48,468 nt of DNA from an uncultured Pseudomonadota bacterium (GTDB lineage: Bacteria > Pseudomonadota > Alphaproteobacteria > RF32 > CAG-239): contig CACWQS010000008.1 in assembly GCA_902763155.1 (NCBI GenBank), positions 44,074-92,541 on the forward strand, in the 5' to 3' direction. A program made the position numbers and the translations under genes. This document shows, in pieces, positions 7,636-17,076 of this stretch (the first letter of the stretch is position 1; each line of letters starts with the position of its first letter). A model generated the notes under the pieces. The model made no database searches. It saw only the letters and a list, made by a program, of their open reading frames with translations, and was not told the origin of the DNA.

Positions 7636-9942
7636 CTATTTCCAAACTTCTGCATAAATGTTTTCAATCTTTTCTATGACTTGATCAACAGCTTCTTGAG
7701 GGTCTAAATCAATAAAATCTTTGCCCTGAATATCAAACATATCAAATTTACCTTCTTTCATATACAATAATACATATTGTTTCAGCATTTGTTCTTTTAA
7801 ATACTCTCGCTGAAATATAGGTTCATCTTTAAATCTTAGATAGGCAGCGTGTCCTACATTTAACCAAATTTCTCTATTGATTCCTGTTGTACACCACGAA
7901 CGTTGATATTTTTCTGGAGCTTCAACACTTCGTACGTTAAAAGCATCATTTTTTCCATTTTTTTCATCGCAATTGAAAAAGATTTTGTATTTAAAATCAG
8001 TAATTTTATCACCTTTTTCGAACTCTTTATCATCTTCATTTGCAATTAATTTAGCCCTAAGCTTCAAAACGCCAGAATCAAGATATTGTTCAAAAACATT
8101 CTTTGAAAATACAATATCGTCTATATAAGGTGTAATTATATCATCAAATGGTTTTAATATTCCTGTACAAGCCCCTACATCACAAATTTTAGGACATGAT
8201 TTATCACTGGCATTATGTATGCTAACCTTTAATTTATAATTCAACGCACAGTTACGTTTATTTTCTATACGATAACAAATGTTTTTCAAAACTTCATCTG
8301 TATTTATTCTACGGCTCTTTTCTCTAGGAAAAACACATTCGTGTAAATCAAGAGCAACTATCTCTCTGAGAGAAACAGGACGATCAATATCATAAAAGTA
8401 AGGTAGCTCTTTATTTATTTTTCTTTTACTACTTATAACTTTTACTGATAATATTATTCTATTTTCAGCATATCGTTCTGAATTTTCTTTATTTATCGTA
8501 TGTACAAAATCTACTTTTTCTACAGAATCGGCATTTACTAAAATTTTGCCTTTGTTTATACGAGTTAGTAATTCACCATTCGTCATAGATTTTATATACA
8601 GTTCGTATTCGAAAAGTTTTTCAATGGGAAAAAAATTTTTAATTCTTGCTGAAAATTTTATTTGATCTCCTGTTGTTACACGCTCTGTATTTGCAACTGG
8701 ATATATTACATCCTGCAGTCTAACGTCGAAACTGGCTTTTTTAGGTCCCTTGCCCAAATCCTCAATTTTTAGTTTATCAAATAAATTCTGTAATTCTGTA
8801 GCTATTTCTCGTAATTCATTGTTTAATTTCGCATCTTCTTTGTTTTTATCCTTGATATAATTCCATTCACGCAATAACCATTGGACCTTTTCATCACAAT
8901 AATTTTTTAAATCTTGGTATATCTTGGTTCGCTTGCTTCCTTTACTTACACCAAAATGGACTCTATCCTCAATTGTGGCCAGTTCATCTTCCCATGCCTC
9001 TTCTACTTCTATATATCCCCAAAATTTATCCGCTAATTCTTTAGGAATATCTCTTAGTTCAATCTCACCAATTTTCATCCCTTTTCGATAATAAGATACT
9101 CCATGCCATTCATTTTTACTTTCTTCATATATATAAAAACCAAAATGTTTAACTTTATGCAGAACGTTAAGGGATTCAATCTTTGGTATTTCGTAATATC
9201 TACTTGCTTTTTTGAATAAATCATCAGAAACAGAGATGGGGTTATTATTTACAGAAATACACGACCCTTCAGGTAATCTTTGAATAATGCGCCACCAAGA
9301 TTCTTGTATAAATTTTTCTATTGTACCAGAAGTTATAGAAGCAATTAATTCTTGCTTAGGATTCACTATAATAATCCTGGTTCCTATTGTATGTTTCTCA
9401 TCTAATCCCGTGTGATTTAATATAAAATTTTTAGCATCATTTCCTTCATATGCAACTGAATAAACACGGCCGCCTTCATTAACATTAGCGACATATTTCC
9501 CATCTTCTCTTAAGGAATCAAAATAGTAGGTATATGTATCAGAAGCAACCGAATAAACGCTTTTTCCTGCTCCAAACAACCCTCCACCAGTTGTGTTTCC
9601 TCCCGAATTGAACATTGATGTGAATCGAGAAAGTCTTTCTTCTGGTGGTAGAGGAGTTCCTTCAGCCATCATTTTATCTACCTCTTCTGTAGGCCGATTT
9701 TCTCCTGTCAAACCAAAGGTCCCAGAATCTTCAATAACAACAAATTCCCCATTTAGATTTCTAACAACAGAAATATCACATCTCCAGTTTTCGAACTTTT
9801 TAGTTCTGCTGGCACCTATAGCATTTTGTATAGCATCTTTTTGAAAACCATTAGGAAAGGTAACATCCGCATCTTTGTATGCGCCTAGTATCCAATCAAC
9901 ACTGTTTTTGTAGTTTTGGGGAATTGGTGTCATCTTATTCAT
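7636..9942 (-). CDS. MutL/MORC-like GHKL ATPase of a restriction-like system
   Basis: A 768-residue protein with an N-terminal GHKL (Bergerat) ATPase fold. The N box has Asn40 in DAIQNAIGA, the G1 box is DSGTFG (72-77), the G2 glycine lid is GGGLFGAGK (119-127), and GTRIIIVNP matches the following box. A long region beyond about 350 holds charged helices and probable beta domains without a recognised motif. MutL/MORC-type ATPases in restriction-modification contexts were described by Iyer, Abhiman and Aravind (2008) and are thought to drive ATP-dependent DNA clamping. Here the gene sits between a 78-aa gene with its C5 methyltransferase upstream, and the 257-aa and TIGR04141-like genes downstream. 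The AAGGAG ribosome-binding site before ATG 9942 is clear. Confidence 0.75.
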   Translation of the reverse strand: MNKMTPIPQNYKNSVDWILGAYKDADVTFPNGFQKDAIQNAIGASRTKKFENWRCDISVVRNLNGEFVVIEDSGTFGLTGENRPTEEVDKMMAEGTPLPPEERLSRFTSMFNSGGNTTGGGLFGAGKSVYSVASDTYTYYFDSLREDGKYVANVNEGGRVYSVAYEGNDAKNFILNHTGLDEKHTIGTRIIIVNPKQELIASITSGTIEKFIQESWWRIIQRLPEGSCISVNNNPISVSDDLFKKASRYYEIPKIESLNVLHKVKHFGFYIYEESKNEWHGVSYYRKGMKIGEIELRDIPKELADKFWGYIEVEEAWEDELATIEDRVHFGVSKGSKRTKIYQDLKNYCDEKVQWLLREWNYIKDKNKEDAKLNNELREIATELQNLFDKLKIEDLGKGPKKASFDVRLQDVIYPVANTERVTTGDQIKFSARIKNFFPIEKLFEYELYIKSMTNGELLTRINKGKILVNADSVEKVDFVHTINKENSERYAENRIILSVKVISSKRKINKELPYFYDIDRPVSLREIVALDLHECVFPREKSRRINTDEVLKNICYRIENKRNCALNYKLKVSIHNASDKSCPKICDVGACTGILKPFDDIITPYIDDIVFSKNVFEQYLDSGVLKLRAKLIANEDDKEFEKGDKITDFKYKIFFNCDEKNGKNDAFNVRSVEAPEKYQRSWCTTGINREIWLNVGHAAYLRFKDEPIFQREYLKEQMLKQYVLLYMKEGKFDMFDIQGKDFIDLDPQEAVDQVIEKIENIYAEVWK

Positions 9943-9954
9943 AGGAAAATCTCC

Positions 9955-10191
9955 TTAATCTAACTTAAATTCATTATTTTTTTTATTTCCAATTTTATTA
10001 AATTTTCTTTTTGCATCTCTAACCCCATTTTCTATTGCTGTGAAAATTTTATCCACATCCTGAGAGGTATATTCATAGGTACCCAGGTTGGAACAATTGC
10101 CTAAGAGTTGCAACATATTAATAATTTTGTTTGTCCTAGCTTCTGCTAATCTAACAAACTTTTCCCTTTTGCTTTCAGTATTTTTTTTCAT
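9955..10191 (-). CDS. Small conserved-type protein upstream of the GHKL ATPase
   Basis: A 78-residue basic, helical protein. The pattern KFVRLAEARTNKIINMLQ, then LGNCSNLGTYEYTSQDVDKI, is one I associate with small proteins in phages and restriction neighbourhoods of unknown function. It starts after GGTGA and ends 12 bases before the ATPase ATG, so the two are probably co-translated. A regulator or accessory DNA-binding subunit is possible; no HTH signature is certain. Confidence 0.6.
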   Translation of the reverse strand: MKKNTESKREKFVRLAEARTNKIINMLQLLGNCSNLGTYEYTSQDVDKIFTAIENGVRDAKRKFNKIGNKKNNEFKLD

Positions 10192-10357
10192 TATTTTTCA
10201 CCTATCTGATTCATTTTACAAGCAAATACTATTATTTAAGATACAAAATGTCAATTACATTTTTCATATATTTTATTTATTTTAAAAATATTGTATTCAT
10301 TTTTAATAAAAAAGTAGCAGACTTATCATTCTACTACTTCTTATCTATATATATTTA

Positions 10358-11947
10358 TTATATATATTTTAAAATTTGTTCAGCTATGGCTCGTGCTAAT
10401 AAGGGAGGAACAGCATTTCCTACTTGCTGATACTGAGAATCTTTAGAGCCTATAAAAACAAACTTATCTGGAAAAGATTGTAATCTAGCTGCCTCACGTA
10501 CAGTTATTGCTCTATCCAATATAGGATGTATCCACATCGATTTTCTGACATTGACTACTGTACCACTTGGCTCAGAAGGATTTAGTCTTAGATATATGGT
10601 ATTTTGTGTTCTTTCCGGTTTAGAGTATGTTCCTTTGAGACTTTTATCTAAACTATGAAAATTTTTACCCTGTTCTATAGCTTTGAAGCGCTCTAGTGCG
10701 ATTGGAGTCGTCTTAGTAGTAACATGATTTACAACTCCTTCACTATCTTTACGCATTAAAATAGCAAACGTAGAAAGTTTGTCATGTTTATTATAAGGAT
10801 GCAATGCTAGGTTTGGTTCATATTCAGCCTTATAATCCATTAAATCTAAAATGGCTTCTCCGGTAGTCGTTATTTTAATATTCTCATCTATTTGAGGCAA
10901 AGACACCTTTTTTGTACCGACACAATCCTTTCTTATGCCTATTATAACATAACGTCGACGTTCTTGCGGAACACCAAAATATTCAGCATTAAGTGTATCC
11001 CCCACTTGAATATATTCTCCACCCAATATTGCACTCACATAATCAATTACGGAATAAGAATTTATTTCATAAACAAGTTTATTATCCTCTGTATATTTAT
11101 ATTGTCCTAAAAGCTTATTTTGTTGAATTTCCTTTATTGTTTGTAGGGCTTTTTGCAGATTTACTATATATTTCAAGTTTTCCAAAGAACTATATATATC
11201 ATTACCTTGAATAGAATCTTTAATATCATTCAATTTATCTTTTATTGATGTTAATATATTGATATTTTCGTCTTGATTGAACAATTCTATTTTTTTAATA
11301 ATGCTTTTACTATGTTTTAATAGATACTTAGAAAGTTTGCTTTCATTATTTATATTTTTATCAAGTAGATTTAATAACTGCATTATATCAGAAGTAATAA
11401 GCAAATTACTTATATCAATAAAACTTTCATTATTTATATCGATTCCTTCAAATTTCTCTTCTGATATTACTATTATATCTTTTCTTTTAGGAATATTAAA
11501 ACCGGCATTAATAAGATTTTCGATATCTTGATAATCATCAGACGACTCATAAAACCTATGCACTTCAGAACGGAGCATACTTACATTTTCCATCACAAAA
11601 GCCTTAGGTCTTATTTCTTTAATAGCACGAAAATACTCTTTGACTAGTCCATTATTCATACTTATGAGATGATTCTTTTGACGATTGGCATTTGAAAATC
11701 CTTGACACGGCGGTCCCCCAATAACCACATCTATACCTTTAAACTTTTTACTAAGCTTTTTAAAATCATATCCTATTACATTATCTATAAAAACAAATCC
11801 TGGAAAAAAATTTGCTATATTTCTCTTATATGTCTCTTGAGCATTTTTGTTTATTTCTGCTGCGGCTAAAATTTTAAACTTACCAGTCTGCATAAAACCA
11901 TAACTCAGTCCCCCAGCACCGGCAAATAAATCTATCGTTTTATACAT
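10358..11947 (-). CDS. DNA (cytosine-5) methyltransferase of the restriction-like system
   Basis: A 529-residue Dcm-type enzyme. Motif I DLFAGAGG (6-13), motif IV GGPPCQGFS with nucleophile Cys81, motif VI ENV (120-122), motif VIII QERRR, the target-region block RLNPSEPSGTV, motif IX-like REAARLQSFPD, and motif X QVGNAVPPLLA are all present. About 175 extra residues lie between motifs VI and VIII, rich in Asn/Ile/Lys helices, so the protein is longer than the usual 330-450. It should methylate cytosine in the host DNA and mark it as self for the downstream ATPase cluster. ATG 11947 follows AAGGACGTTAG. A 166-base AT-rich gap separates it from the 78-aa gene. Confidence 0.9.
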   Translation of the reverse strand: MYKTIDLFAGAGGLSYGFMQTGKFKILAAAEINKNAQETYKRNIANFFPGFVFIDNVIGYDFKKLSKKFKGIDVVIGGPPCQGFSNANRQKNHLISMNNGLVKEYFRAIKEIRPKAFVMENVSMLRSEVHRFYESSDDYQDIENLINAGFNIPKRKDIIVISEEKFEGIDINNESFIDISNLLITSDIMQLLNLLDKNINNESKLSKYLLKHSKSIIKKIELFNQDENINILTSIKDKLNDIKDSIQGNDIYSSLENLKYIVNLQKALQTIKEIQQNKLLGQYKYTEDNKLVYEINSYSVIDYVSAILGGEYIQVGDTLNAEYFGVPQERRRYVIIGIRKDCVGTKKVSLPQIDENIKITTTGEAILDLMDYKAEYEPNLALHPYNKHDKLSTFAILMRKDSEGVVNHVTTKTTPIALERFKAIEQGKNFHSLDKSLKGTYSKPERTQNTIYLRLNPSEPSGTVVNVRKSMWIHPILDRAITVREAARLQSFPDKFVFIGSKDSQYQQVGNAVPPLLARAIAEQILKYI

Positions 11948-12071
11948 CTAACGTCCTTACATTAACAATTTTTCAAAGCCATATAATTCTACATTTGTAT
12001 ATACTAAATTTGCTAATTTTTTATAAATTTAATAAAATAAATAGTATACGCTTTTGTATTTGTGAATATTC

Positions 12072-12338
12072 TCAACTACTACTCTCCGCACTGAATTCAG
12101 CTAAAAATTCCTTAAATCTGCAAAGAGCATTCCAAACTGAATAATGAGATGTTTTAGCATAGCTTGAATTCTGACCGGTTTTATCATATTGCGGTATAAT
12201 TTCCGAAAGGTGTTCTGCCAGGTACTCATAAGATATTTTCTCTCTTGCGCACAGACGTCTCAAACGATCTGGGTAATCTACTGCGGTCGTCGGTTTATAA
12301 TTATTATCTAAAAGCCAAGCTTCAAACAGCATTTGCAT
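12072..12338 (-). CDS. Small protein resembling a recombinase core-binding (SAM-like) domain
   Basis: An 88-residue soluble helical protein with an AAAAGGAAAATATC leader before the ATG. The layout (F..WL.DNNYKPTTAVDYPDRLRRLC at the start, VWNALCRFKEFL at the end) looks like the N-terminal DNA-binding domain of tyrosine recombinases without a catalytic domain. It begins 15 bases after the 45-aa gene, forming a two-gene unit. It may bind DNA as a regulator or directionality-type factor; that is inference. Confidence 0.55.
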   Translation of the reverse strand: MQMLFEAWLLDNNYKPTTAVDYPDRLRRLCAREKISYEYLAEHLSEIIPQYDKTGQNSSYAKTSHYSVWNALCRFKEFLAEFSAESSS

Positions 12339-12353
12339 GATATTTTCCTTTTC

Positions 12354-12491
12354 TTAGTTTTGATCAACATAGACAATGTCCGTCATTACGGCACAACCGC
12401 GAGCCTTTTCAATCTGACAAGCTTCCATTGCTTCACGTAAAGACCAGTAGATTGTTGGCATCAAAATTCCATTTACTTTAATTTGCCACAT
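12354..12491 (-). CDS. 45-residue hypothetical protein
   Basis: This short gene has a perfect AAAGGAG leader seven bases before ATG 12491 and ends at TAA 12354-12356. The product begins MWQIKVNGILMPTIYWSL and ends IVYVDQN; it looks like a small mixed alpha/beta protein. The next gene (12338) follows after 15 bases with its own ribosome-binding site, so a short operon is likely. No family is recognised. Confidence 0.55.
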   Translation of the reverse strand: MWQIKVNGILMPTIYWSLREAMEACQIEKARGCAVMTDIVYVDQN

Positions 12492-12647
12492 GTTATTTCT
12501 CCTTTCAAATAGTGTTATTACTCATTAACTATTTGAATCATATCGTAAATTTTTGCATTCGCGAGCCCCCTAAATTACTAAAACGAGCATTTTTTTGCTA
12601 TTTTTTGCATATAGTGAATCAAACCCTTGTATTTAAAAGAAAAAATA

Positions 12648-12677
12648 AATACCAAGCCTCGTGCGTAAGTTGGTATT
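12648..12677. repeat. Inverted repeat in the gap before the PLD gene
   Basis: Perfect 8-bp arms AATACCAA (12648-12655) and TTGGTATT (12670-12677). There is no U tract on either side. It is possibly an operator or a weak terminator between units. Confidence 0.35.
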
Positions 12678-12728
12678 AATAATGAAAATGCGCTAAAATG
12701 CTGATAATATACTGAAAAACAATAAAAT

Positions 12729-13286
12729 TTATCTTTTATGGCGATTAAACCATGCATCAGATTTCTTTTTAGAGTTCATTTGCCAAAGATAGTTAAAACG
12801 ATCATGATATTCGCGAACAGTTTTTCTGTTTCGGTTAAAAAATAAGCAATTTTCACTGTTTTTATTACTTGCAGGCTCTGTCCAATTATAGCTTCCGGTT
12901 ACCACACTTTCAAAATCAAAGACAGCAAATTTATTATGTTCGATTTTATGTTTAGAGTTAACCCGTATTTTGACACCATAATCGTATAATTCACGGACCT
13001 TTGAATTTTTATTACCAGCCTGCAGTTTATCGGTCAAAATACGAATTTTAACGCCTCGTTTATGAGCTTTTTTAAGCGCTTTAACAATATCCTTGTTATT
13101 TATGGCATAAACGGCTGCATCAATAGACTTTTCTGCTGTATCGATATGCTGAACAATAGAATTTTCACATTTTTTAGATGGTGTAAAAAAAGCAGACATA
13201 TCCGCATAACACGGATATATCTGCAATATCATCAAAAAACCTAATATTAAATAATAAAAATATTTAACCATACGGATACTTATCAA
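12729..13286 (-). CDS. Secreted PLD-family (HKD) nuclease
   Basis: 185 residues with an N-terminal signal sequence (YFYYLILGFLMILQIYPCYA). One HKD catalytic motif is visible, HNKFAVFD, followed by the typical GSYNWTEPASNKNSEN block. Single-HKD members such as Nuc of conjugative plasmids dimerise to make the active site and cut DNA in the periplasm. The stretch AVYAINNKDIVKALKKAHKRGVKIRILTD is the family's N-terminal fold. The likely start is TTG 13286 or ATG 13271; neither has a strong ribosome-binding site. It lies 7 bases after the CsgG-like gene and is probably the last gene of that operon. With the SNase it makes two exported nucleases on the element. Confidence 0.85.
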   Translation of the reverse strand: MISIRMVKYFYYLILGFLMILQIYPCYADMSAFFTPSKKCENSIVQHIDTAEKSIDAAVYAINNKDIVKALKKAHKRGVKIRILTDKLQAGNKNSKVRELYDYGVKIRVNSKHKIEHNKFAVFDFESVVTGSYNWTEPASNKNSENCLFFNRNRKTVREYHDRFNYLWQMNSKKKSDAWFNRHKR

Positions 13287-13293
13287 AACCTAT

Positions 13294-14640
13294 TTATAAA
13301 GGTAAAGAATAGTCCGGCGCCGGTGCTGGAGCAGCTTTTCTTACCGGTTTTGTTTCTTCAACTTTTGGTGCCGGAGGTTGATAATCAGGGAAAATATCGA
13401 CTAACATTTTCTCTGCTGCTTCGCTGATAGCTTTTTCAAATAAAAGTTGCTGCACGCTTGAGCAAGAAGAAAAAGCACCGCCTTTACCAAATGTTTTTTC
13501 AACTGAACCAACAGAAACAACTTCCATCGTCGCCGCTTCCAATATTCTGTATGAAATTTTTAGCTTTGATGAACTGGAATAATTTGTTTCGCCGGTTAAG
13601 GCTACAAAGCTTTTACTGGTTGATGCCGTAAAAGTATCAACAGTTCCCACCAAAATATAATCAGCTGCTGCAAGATTTCTTAATTTTACTTTATTTTCAG
13701 GTAATGTCATATCGCCTTCAATAATCGACATTTCAGCAGCATAATCGTCTAAATTATTACGATCTACTAAATTAAATTTACGGCTCGGTGTCAATTTTTC
13801 AATAAACAGATTGCTTATTGTTGTGTTCATTTCTTTTGTATCAACCTTTCTGCCCATGCAATTAATGTTTGGTCCCATTTTGAAAGGCATAATAGCCAAA
13901 GAGTATTCAGATTTTTTCACAAGGCTTTTCGGTTTATACGCATGTGCATCATAAATACAAGCACCTTGTTCTTTTGACCACTTTTGGCCGTCTTTGCAAC
14001 CGCACGTCTCATTATCTAAACATGGTAAGCATTCACCGTCAACCAAATTATAACCGACCTTACATACATAACAATTACAACGTTTGGTCATATAATCGCA
14101 GTTCGGCAACATCTTGCAGATTTTGGCCTCAATATCAACATAATGTTTTCCGTTACTTTCTGTGTGTTTTATTACATTGTAGGAAGAAACAACACCATGA
14201 TATTTTGCGTCAATATCTCTTGAATTATCTTTTATTGAATGAGAAAGAGCTTCATTTACATTTGCTTGCATGTGTGCATCAACTTTTTCTGCACCGTCAT
14301 TATAAAAGTCGCCATCTGCATGGCCACTATATGATAATGTATTCGTTGCATCTACTTTATGTAAACCATCTCCATCAATTGCCACATCAGCAGTCTGGCG
14401 CACAGCATTTTCAACAGCGCTCATAACAGCCCAATTATAATCTTCGCCTTCACCGTGAGCTGTCACAATTTTCATTTCGCTGTCTTCTACTTCCTTAACA
14501 ACCATTTTTTCTGCTGTTTCTATTTTTTCAGAAGCAACTTCTTTTGCTTTTTCTTCTGATTTGTTGCTCCAAAAGAAAGCATTGGCGACTCCGACTCCGA
14601 TTAAGAGGAGTGTACCTATAATTACATATATCTTCTTCAT
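13294..14640 (-). CDS. Periplasmic CsgG/FlgT-like envelope protein with a Cys-rich insert
   Basis: A 448-residue exported protein. MKKIYVIIGTLLLIGVGVAN is a signal peptide or anchor without a lipobox. About 55-165 resembles a FlgT-N/LPP20-like domain (A.GEGEDYNWAVMSAVENAVRQ). About 170-235 has a dozen cysteines in an EGF-like spacing. From about 245 a CsgG/LpoB-type domain runs (YSLAIMPFKMG, then LTPSRKFNLVDRNNLDDYAAE, then LAAADYILVGTVD), and the tail is Pro-rich. CsgG-like proteins build outer-membrane secretion or assembly complexes. ATG 14640 has AAGG at the right spacing; an upstream TTG at 14685 would overlap the preceding gene and is rejected. It belongs to the lipoprotein operon. Confidence 0.7.
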   Translation of the reverse strand: MKKIYVIIGTLLLIGVGVANAFFWSNKSEEKAKEVASEKIETAEKMVVKEVEDSEMKIVTAHGEGEDYNWAVMSAVENAVRQTADVAIDGDGLHKVDATNTLSYSGHADGDFYNDGAEKVDAHMQANVNEALSHSIKDNSRDIDAKYHGVVSSYNVIKHTESNGKHYVDIEAKICKMLPNCDYMTKRCNCYVCKVGYNLVDGECLPCLDNETCGCKDGQKWSKEQGACIYDAHAYKPKSLVKKSEYSLAIMPFKMGPNINCMGRKVDTKEMNTTISNLFIEKLTPSRKFNLVDRNNLDDYAAEMSIIEGDMTLPENKVKLRNLAAADYILVGTVDTFTASTSKSFVALTGETNYSSSSKLKISYRILEAATMEVVSVGSVEKTFGKGGAFSSCSSVQQLLFEKAISEAAEKMLVDIFPDYQPPAPKVEETKPVRKAAPAPAPDYSLPL

Positions 14641-14656
14641 ATCTAAAATCCTTCTC

Positions 14657-15250
14657 TTACCAAGTAACTGTATCTTTATCAGCAAGTTTCTTTATCTTTT
14701 CTTCGCCTTCCCACAAGGTTAAACCATTTCTTAGGTCAGTGATAGACATAGAGAAACGATATTCAATGCGTTTTTTACCGGAAACGAAAAATTCTCTCTG
14801 AGTGATTTTACCGGATAAACTCAATTCTGGTGCAGCTAAAGAACCGGATTTACGAACATTGGCCTGATTGAATTCTCTTGATTGTCTAAGTTGACCTGAT
14901 GCCATAACCATTGCATCTTCTTGGAATGCTGTTACACGAACTTTACCGCTTTTCATCAAAGCAATACGGATGGATTTTGATAATTCGTCGACGTCAATAC
15001 GTTGCATAGTATCATTTTCAATACGGGAAATAACCAAAATATACGGTTGTCCGTTTGGCTTGCTTAATGTTCCCATATCTAACATATCCTGAATCATAGA
15101 ATTAGAAGCCTGTTCAAAATCACGGCCTTCCAATGCGGCAACACGTTCTGTTGAGTCATTTTCAGTATCAATTATTTGTGTTTCACTGGCACAACCATTT
15201 AAGGTCAATGCTAAAATAACACTAAATAAAATTTTCATATAATTTTTCAT
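14657..15250 (-). CDS. LpoB-like lipoprotein (penicillin-binding-protein activator family)
   Basis: 197 residues. The lipobox LNGC places the mature N-terminus at Cys19. The PF13036-type core is clear: PYILVISRIENDTMQRIDVDEL, SIRIALMKSGKVRVT, LSLSGKITQ, and RFSMSITDLRNGLTLWEGEE. In Enterobacteria, LpoB activates PBP1B; alphaproteobacteria normally lack that pathway, so the target here is unknown. It has an AAAGGA ribosome-binding site and lies directly after the YcfL-like gene, as in E. coli. Confidence 0.8.
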   Translation of the reverse strand: MKNYMKILFSVILALTLNGCASETQIIDTENDSTERVAALEGRDFEQASNSMIQDMLDMGTLSKPNGQPYILVISRIENDTMQRIDVDELSKSIRIALMKSGKVRVTAFQEDAMVMASGQLRQSREFNQANVRKSGSLAAPELSLSGKITQREFFVSGKKRIEYRFSMSITDLRNGLTLWEGEEKIKKLADKDTVTW

Positions 15251-15270
15251 TTTAAGTTCCTTTCTGATAT

Positions 15271-15648
15271 TTATTCAATAATACCGTTTCCAATATCATC
15301 TGTGATATAGACTCTGTATGTTACAGCTCGTTTTGTAGGTGCAGCTGCATTCCAGAAGAACTCCGCGTTTTCACGCAGATTTACTTTCTTCCATTGAGCT
15401 AAACTTGTAGATATTTTCATACCATTAGCGTCAAACCATTCTATTTTATAGTAAACAGATTGATTTTTACTGCTGGTACCAGCAACTTGAGCTAATATCT
15501 GCCCGTCTCTTTCGCGTACGGTATTATGTGTATTAATATTGAGAAGTTTTACATCCGGATTAATTGAAAACTTTTCGTGATCGTATTCTAATGGTGCTGC
15601 ACAAGCCCATAGAAACAACAAAGCACTGCATACAAATATTTTTTTCAT
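15271..15648 (-). CDS. YcfL-like (DUF1425) lipoprotein
   Basis: 125 residues. A signal peptide with lipobox LWAC is followed by a small beta-sandwich: QVAGTSSKNQSVYYKIEWFDANGM, then VNLRENAEFFWNAAAP, and RVYITDDI. This is the YcfL pattern, a lipoprotein of unknown role that sits next to lpoB in many Gammaproteobacteria. AAAGGATAAATGAT precedes the ATG. The order YcfL then LpoB strengthens both calls. Confidence 0.75.
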   Translation of the reverse strand: MKKIFVCSALLFLWACAAPLEYDHEKFSINPDVKLLNINTHNTVRERDGQILAQVAGTSSKNQSVYYKIEWFDANGMKISTSLAQWKKVNLRENAEFFWNAAAPTKRAVTYRVYITDDIGNGIIE

Positions 15649-15660
15649 ATCATTTATCCT

Positions 15661-17061
15661 TTATAAGTTTACAACATTAATTACCGGAGTAGATCCAACG
15701 GAAGGAACTCTGACATAAATTATGGAATTACCTTCTTCCGGAACTTCAACTTTATAATCCTGACCGCCGACATTGACCGTTAATTCAGCACCTTTCTTAT
15801 TAATTTTAGCTAGCTGAACATTTTTCGGTAAGCTATACCAACTTCTGGTATCAGCTCCGGCTGTCATAACCGAATATGCCGACATTGTAATTCCGCCTAA
15901 ATCACCTAATTTGTCTTGTGCAACAGCTTGAGCGACTGTTTGCAACGTTAGTTTTGTTACGGCTTTTGTTACAATAATCGGTAGTTTTTTCTTAAATTCT
16001 GCTATAAAGATATTATCATTATCTGCCAGCAATTCCGTTGTAACTTTTTTACTTCCGTTTGAAACTGAGATATTATTATATGCTATTTCTCTTTCTTTCG
16101 GATAAGGAAGAGCTAAAGATGCCGTTTTAACATTATTCGTCGCAATAAAAATCGGTAAATCCAAACGAAATTCTTCAAAGTTGGCAACCAAACCATTTTC
16201 AAAAATAATCCATGCTGTTGGATCTATTGTTTTCTGAGTACCTGAAGCTAACTTGTTTGCTATACTTAAATCTTGTTTCACAAAACTGTTCTTGCGAACC
16301 ATGCCTGATACTTTTTTCATATCGTGAGATGCTGTTTCAAAATCACTGGCATTTTTACCATTTGTCATATTATACAAAGCTCCCATATATGTGACATACG
16401 GGTTAACAAAATTTGCATAACCGTTGAAACGCTCAAATTCTTTATAATTGGCCATAACGTCTGAAATGTTTTTCTTGTTTGCTGCTAGTGCTTCTTTTTG
16501 CATTTGAGCAACATCTTTAGCATTTTCTTCGTTCTGCTTTTGGATTTCTTTTTTGAATTCTTCTACAGCTTTCTTTTGAACGTTATAAGCCCGATTGACT
16601 TGGATTTTAGCTTCGTCTTTATCATCTTGAGCTAAAGCATTTAAGAGAGTGTATGAGTGAAGATATATTCCGTCCATAATCATCGGATTATAATCTACAA
16701 TACTTGCGTTGGCCACAACTTCAACTGCACCTCTGGCAAGTCCTAGCGATTCCAGATCTTCTTGAATTTCTTCGGCTGCCTTTTCAAAAATTTTATTTGA
16801 TAAATCAGGTTTCTTAGCTAAAAACAACGATGTTCCACCATTGAGCTGTTCATCAATATTAAAATCTTCAGGCTTTATTTTTTCTGCTGACATCTGGCAA
16901 GTACCGCTTTTATCTAAAGCAATATCGGCAGCTTTACAATATTCAGCCTGTTTATAGGCTTCCGTAAAATCAGCAAATTTCATTTTATGAGATGTACCAC
17001 ATCCGGTTACAGCTATCGGTAATGCAACAGCAAGCATAACCTTAAAAGGAATCTTACTCAT
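15661..17061 (-). CDS. COG3014-like lipoprotein
   Basis: 466 residues. A lipobox (VTGC) with Cys21 is followed by an alpha-helical, TPR-like N-terminal half (about 60-260, with GLARGAVEVVANASIVDYNP and a Lys/Glu coiled coil near 165-200). The C-terminal half is beta-rich (GLVANFEEFRLDLPIF, ADTRSWYSLPKNVQLAKI). This layout matches COG3014, found beside LpoB and YcfL homologues in Vibrio and Shewanella relatives (from memory). GAGGAGGG precedes ATG 17061. Its function is unknown; an envelope assembly role is inferred from context. Confidence 0.75.
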   Translation of the reverse strand: MSKIPFKVMLAVALPIAVTGCGTSHKMKFADFTEAYKQAEYCKAADIALDKSGTCQMSAEKIKPEDFNIDEQLNGGTSLFLAKKPDLSNKIFEKAAEEIQEDLESLGLARGAVEVVANASIVDYNPMIMDGIYLHSYTLLNALAQDDKDEAKIQVNRAYNVQKKAVEEFKKEIQKQNEENAKDVAQMQKEALAANKKNISDVMANYKEFERFNGYANFVNPYVTYMGALYNMTNGKNASDFETASHDMKKVSGMVRKNSFVKQDLSIANKLASGTQKTIDPTAWIIFENGLVANFEEFRLDLPIFIATNNVKTASLALPYPKEREIAYNNISVSNGSKKVTTELLADNDNIFIAEFKKKLPIIVTKAVTKLTLQTVAQAVAQDKLGDLGGITMSAYSVMTAGADTRSWYSLPKNVQLAKINKKGAELTVNVGGQDYKVEVPEEGNSIIYVRVPSVGSTPVINVVNL

Positions 17062-17076
17062 AGTCCCTCCTCAATA

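Noticed and set aside
13944..14426. Long plus-strand frame (160 codons), His- and Tyr-rich
   Set aside because: It is antisense to the CsgG-like gene; its His/Asn-rich composition is typical of a shadow.
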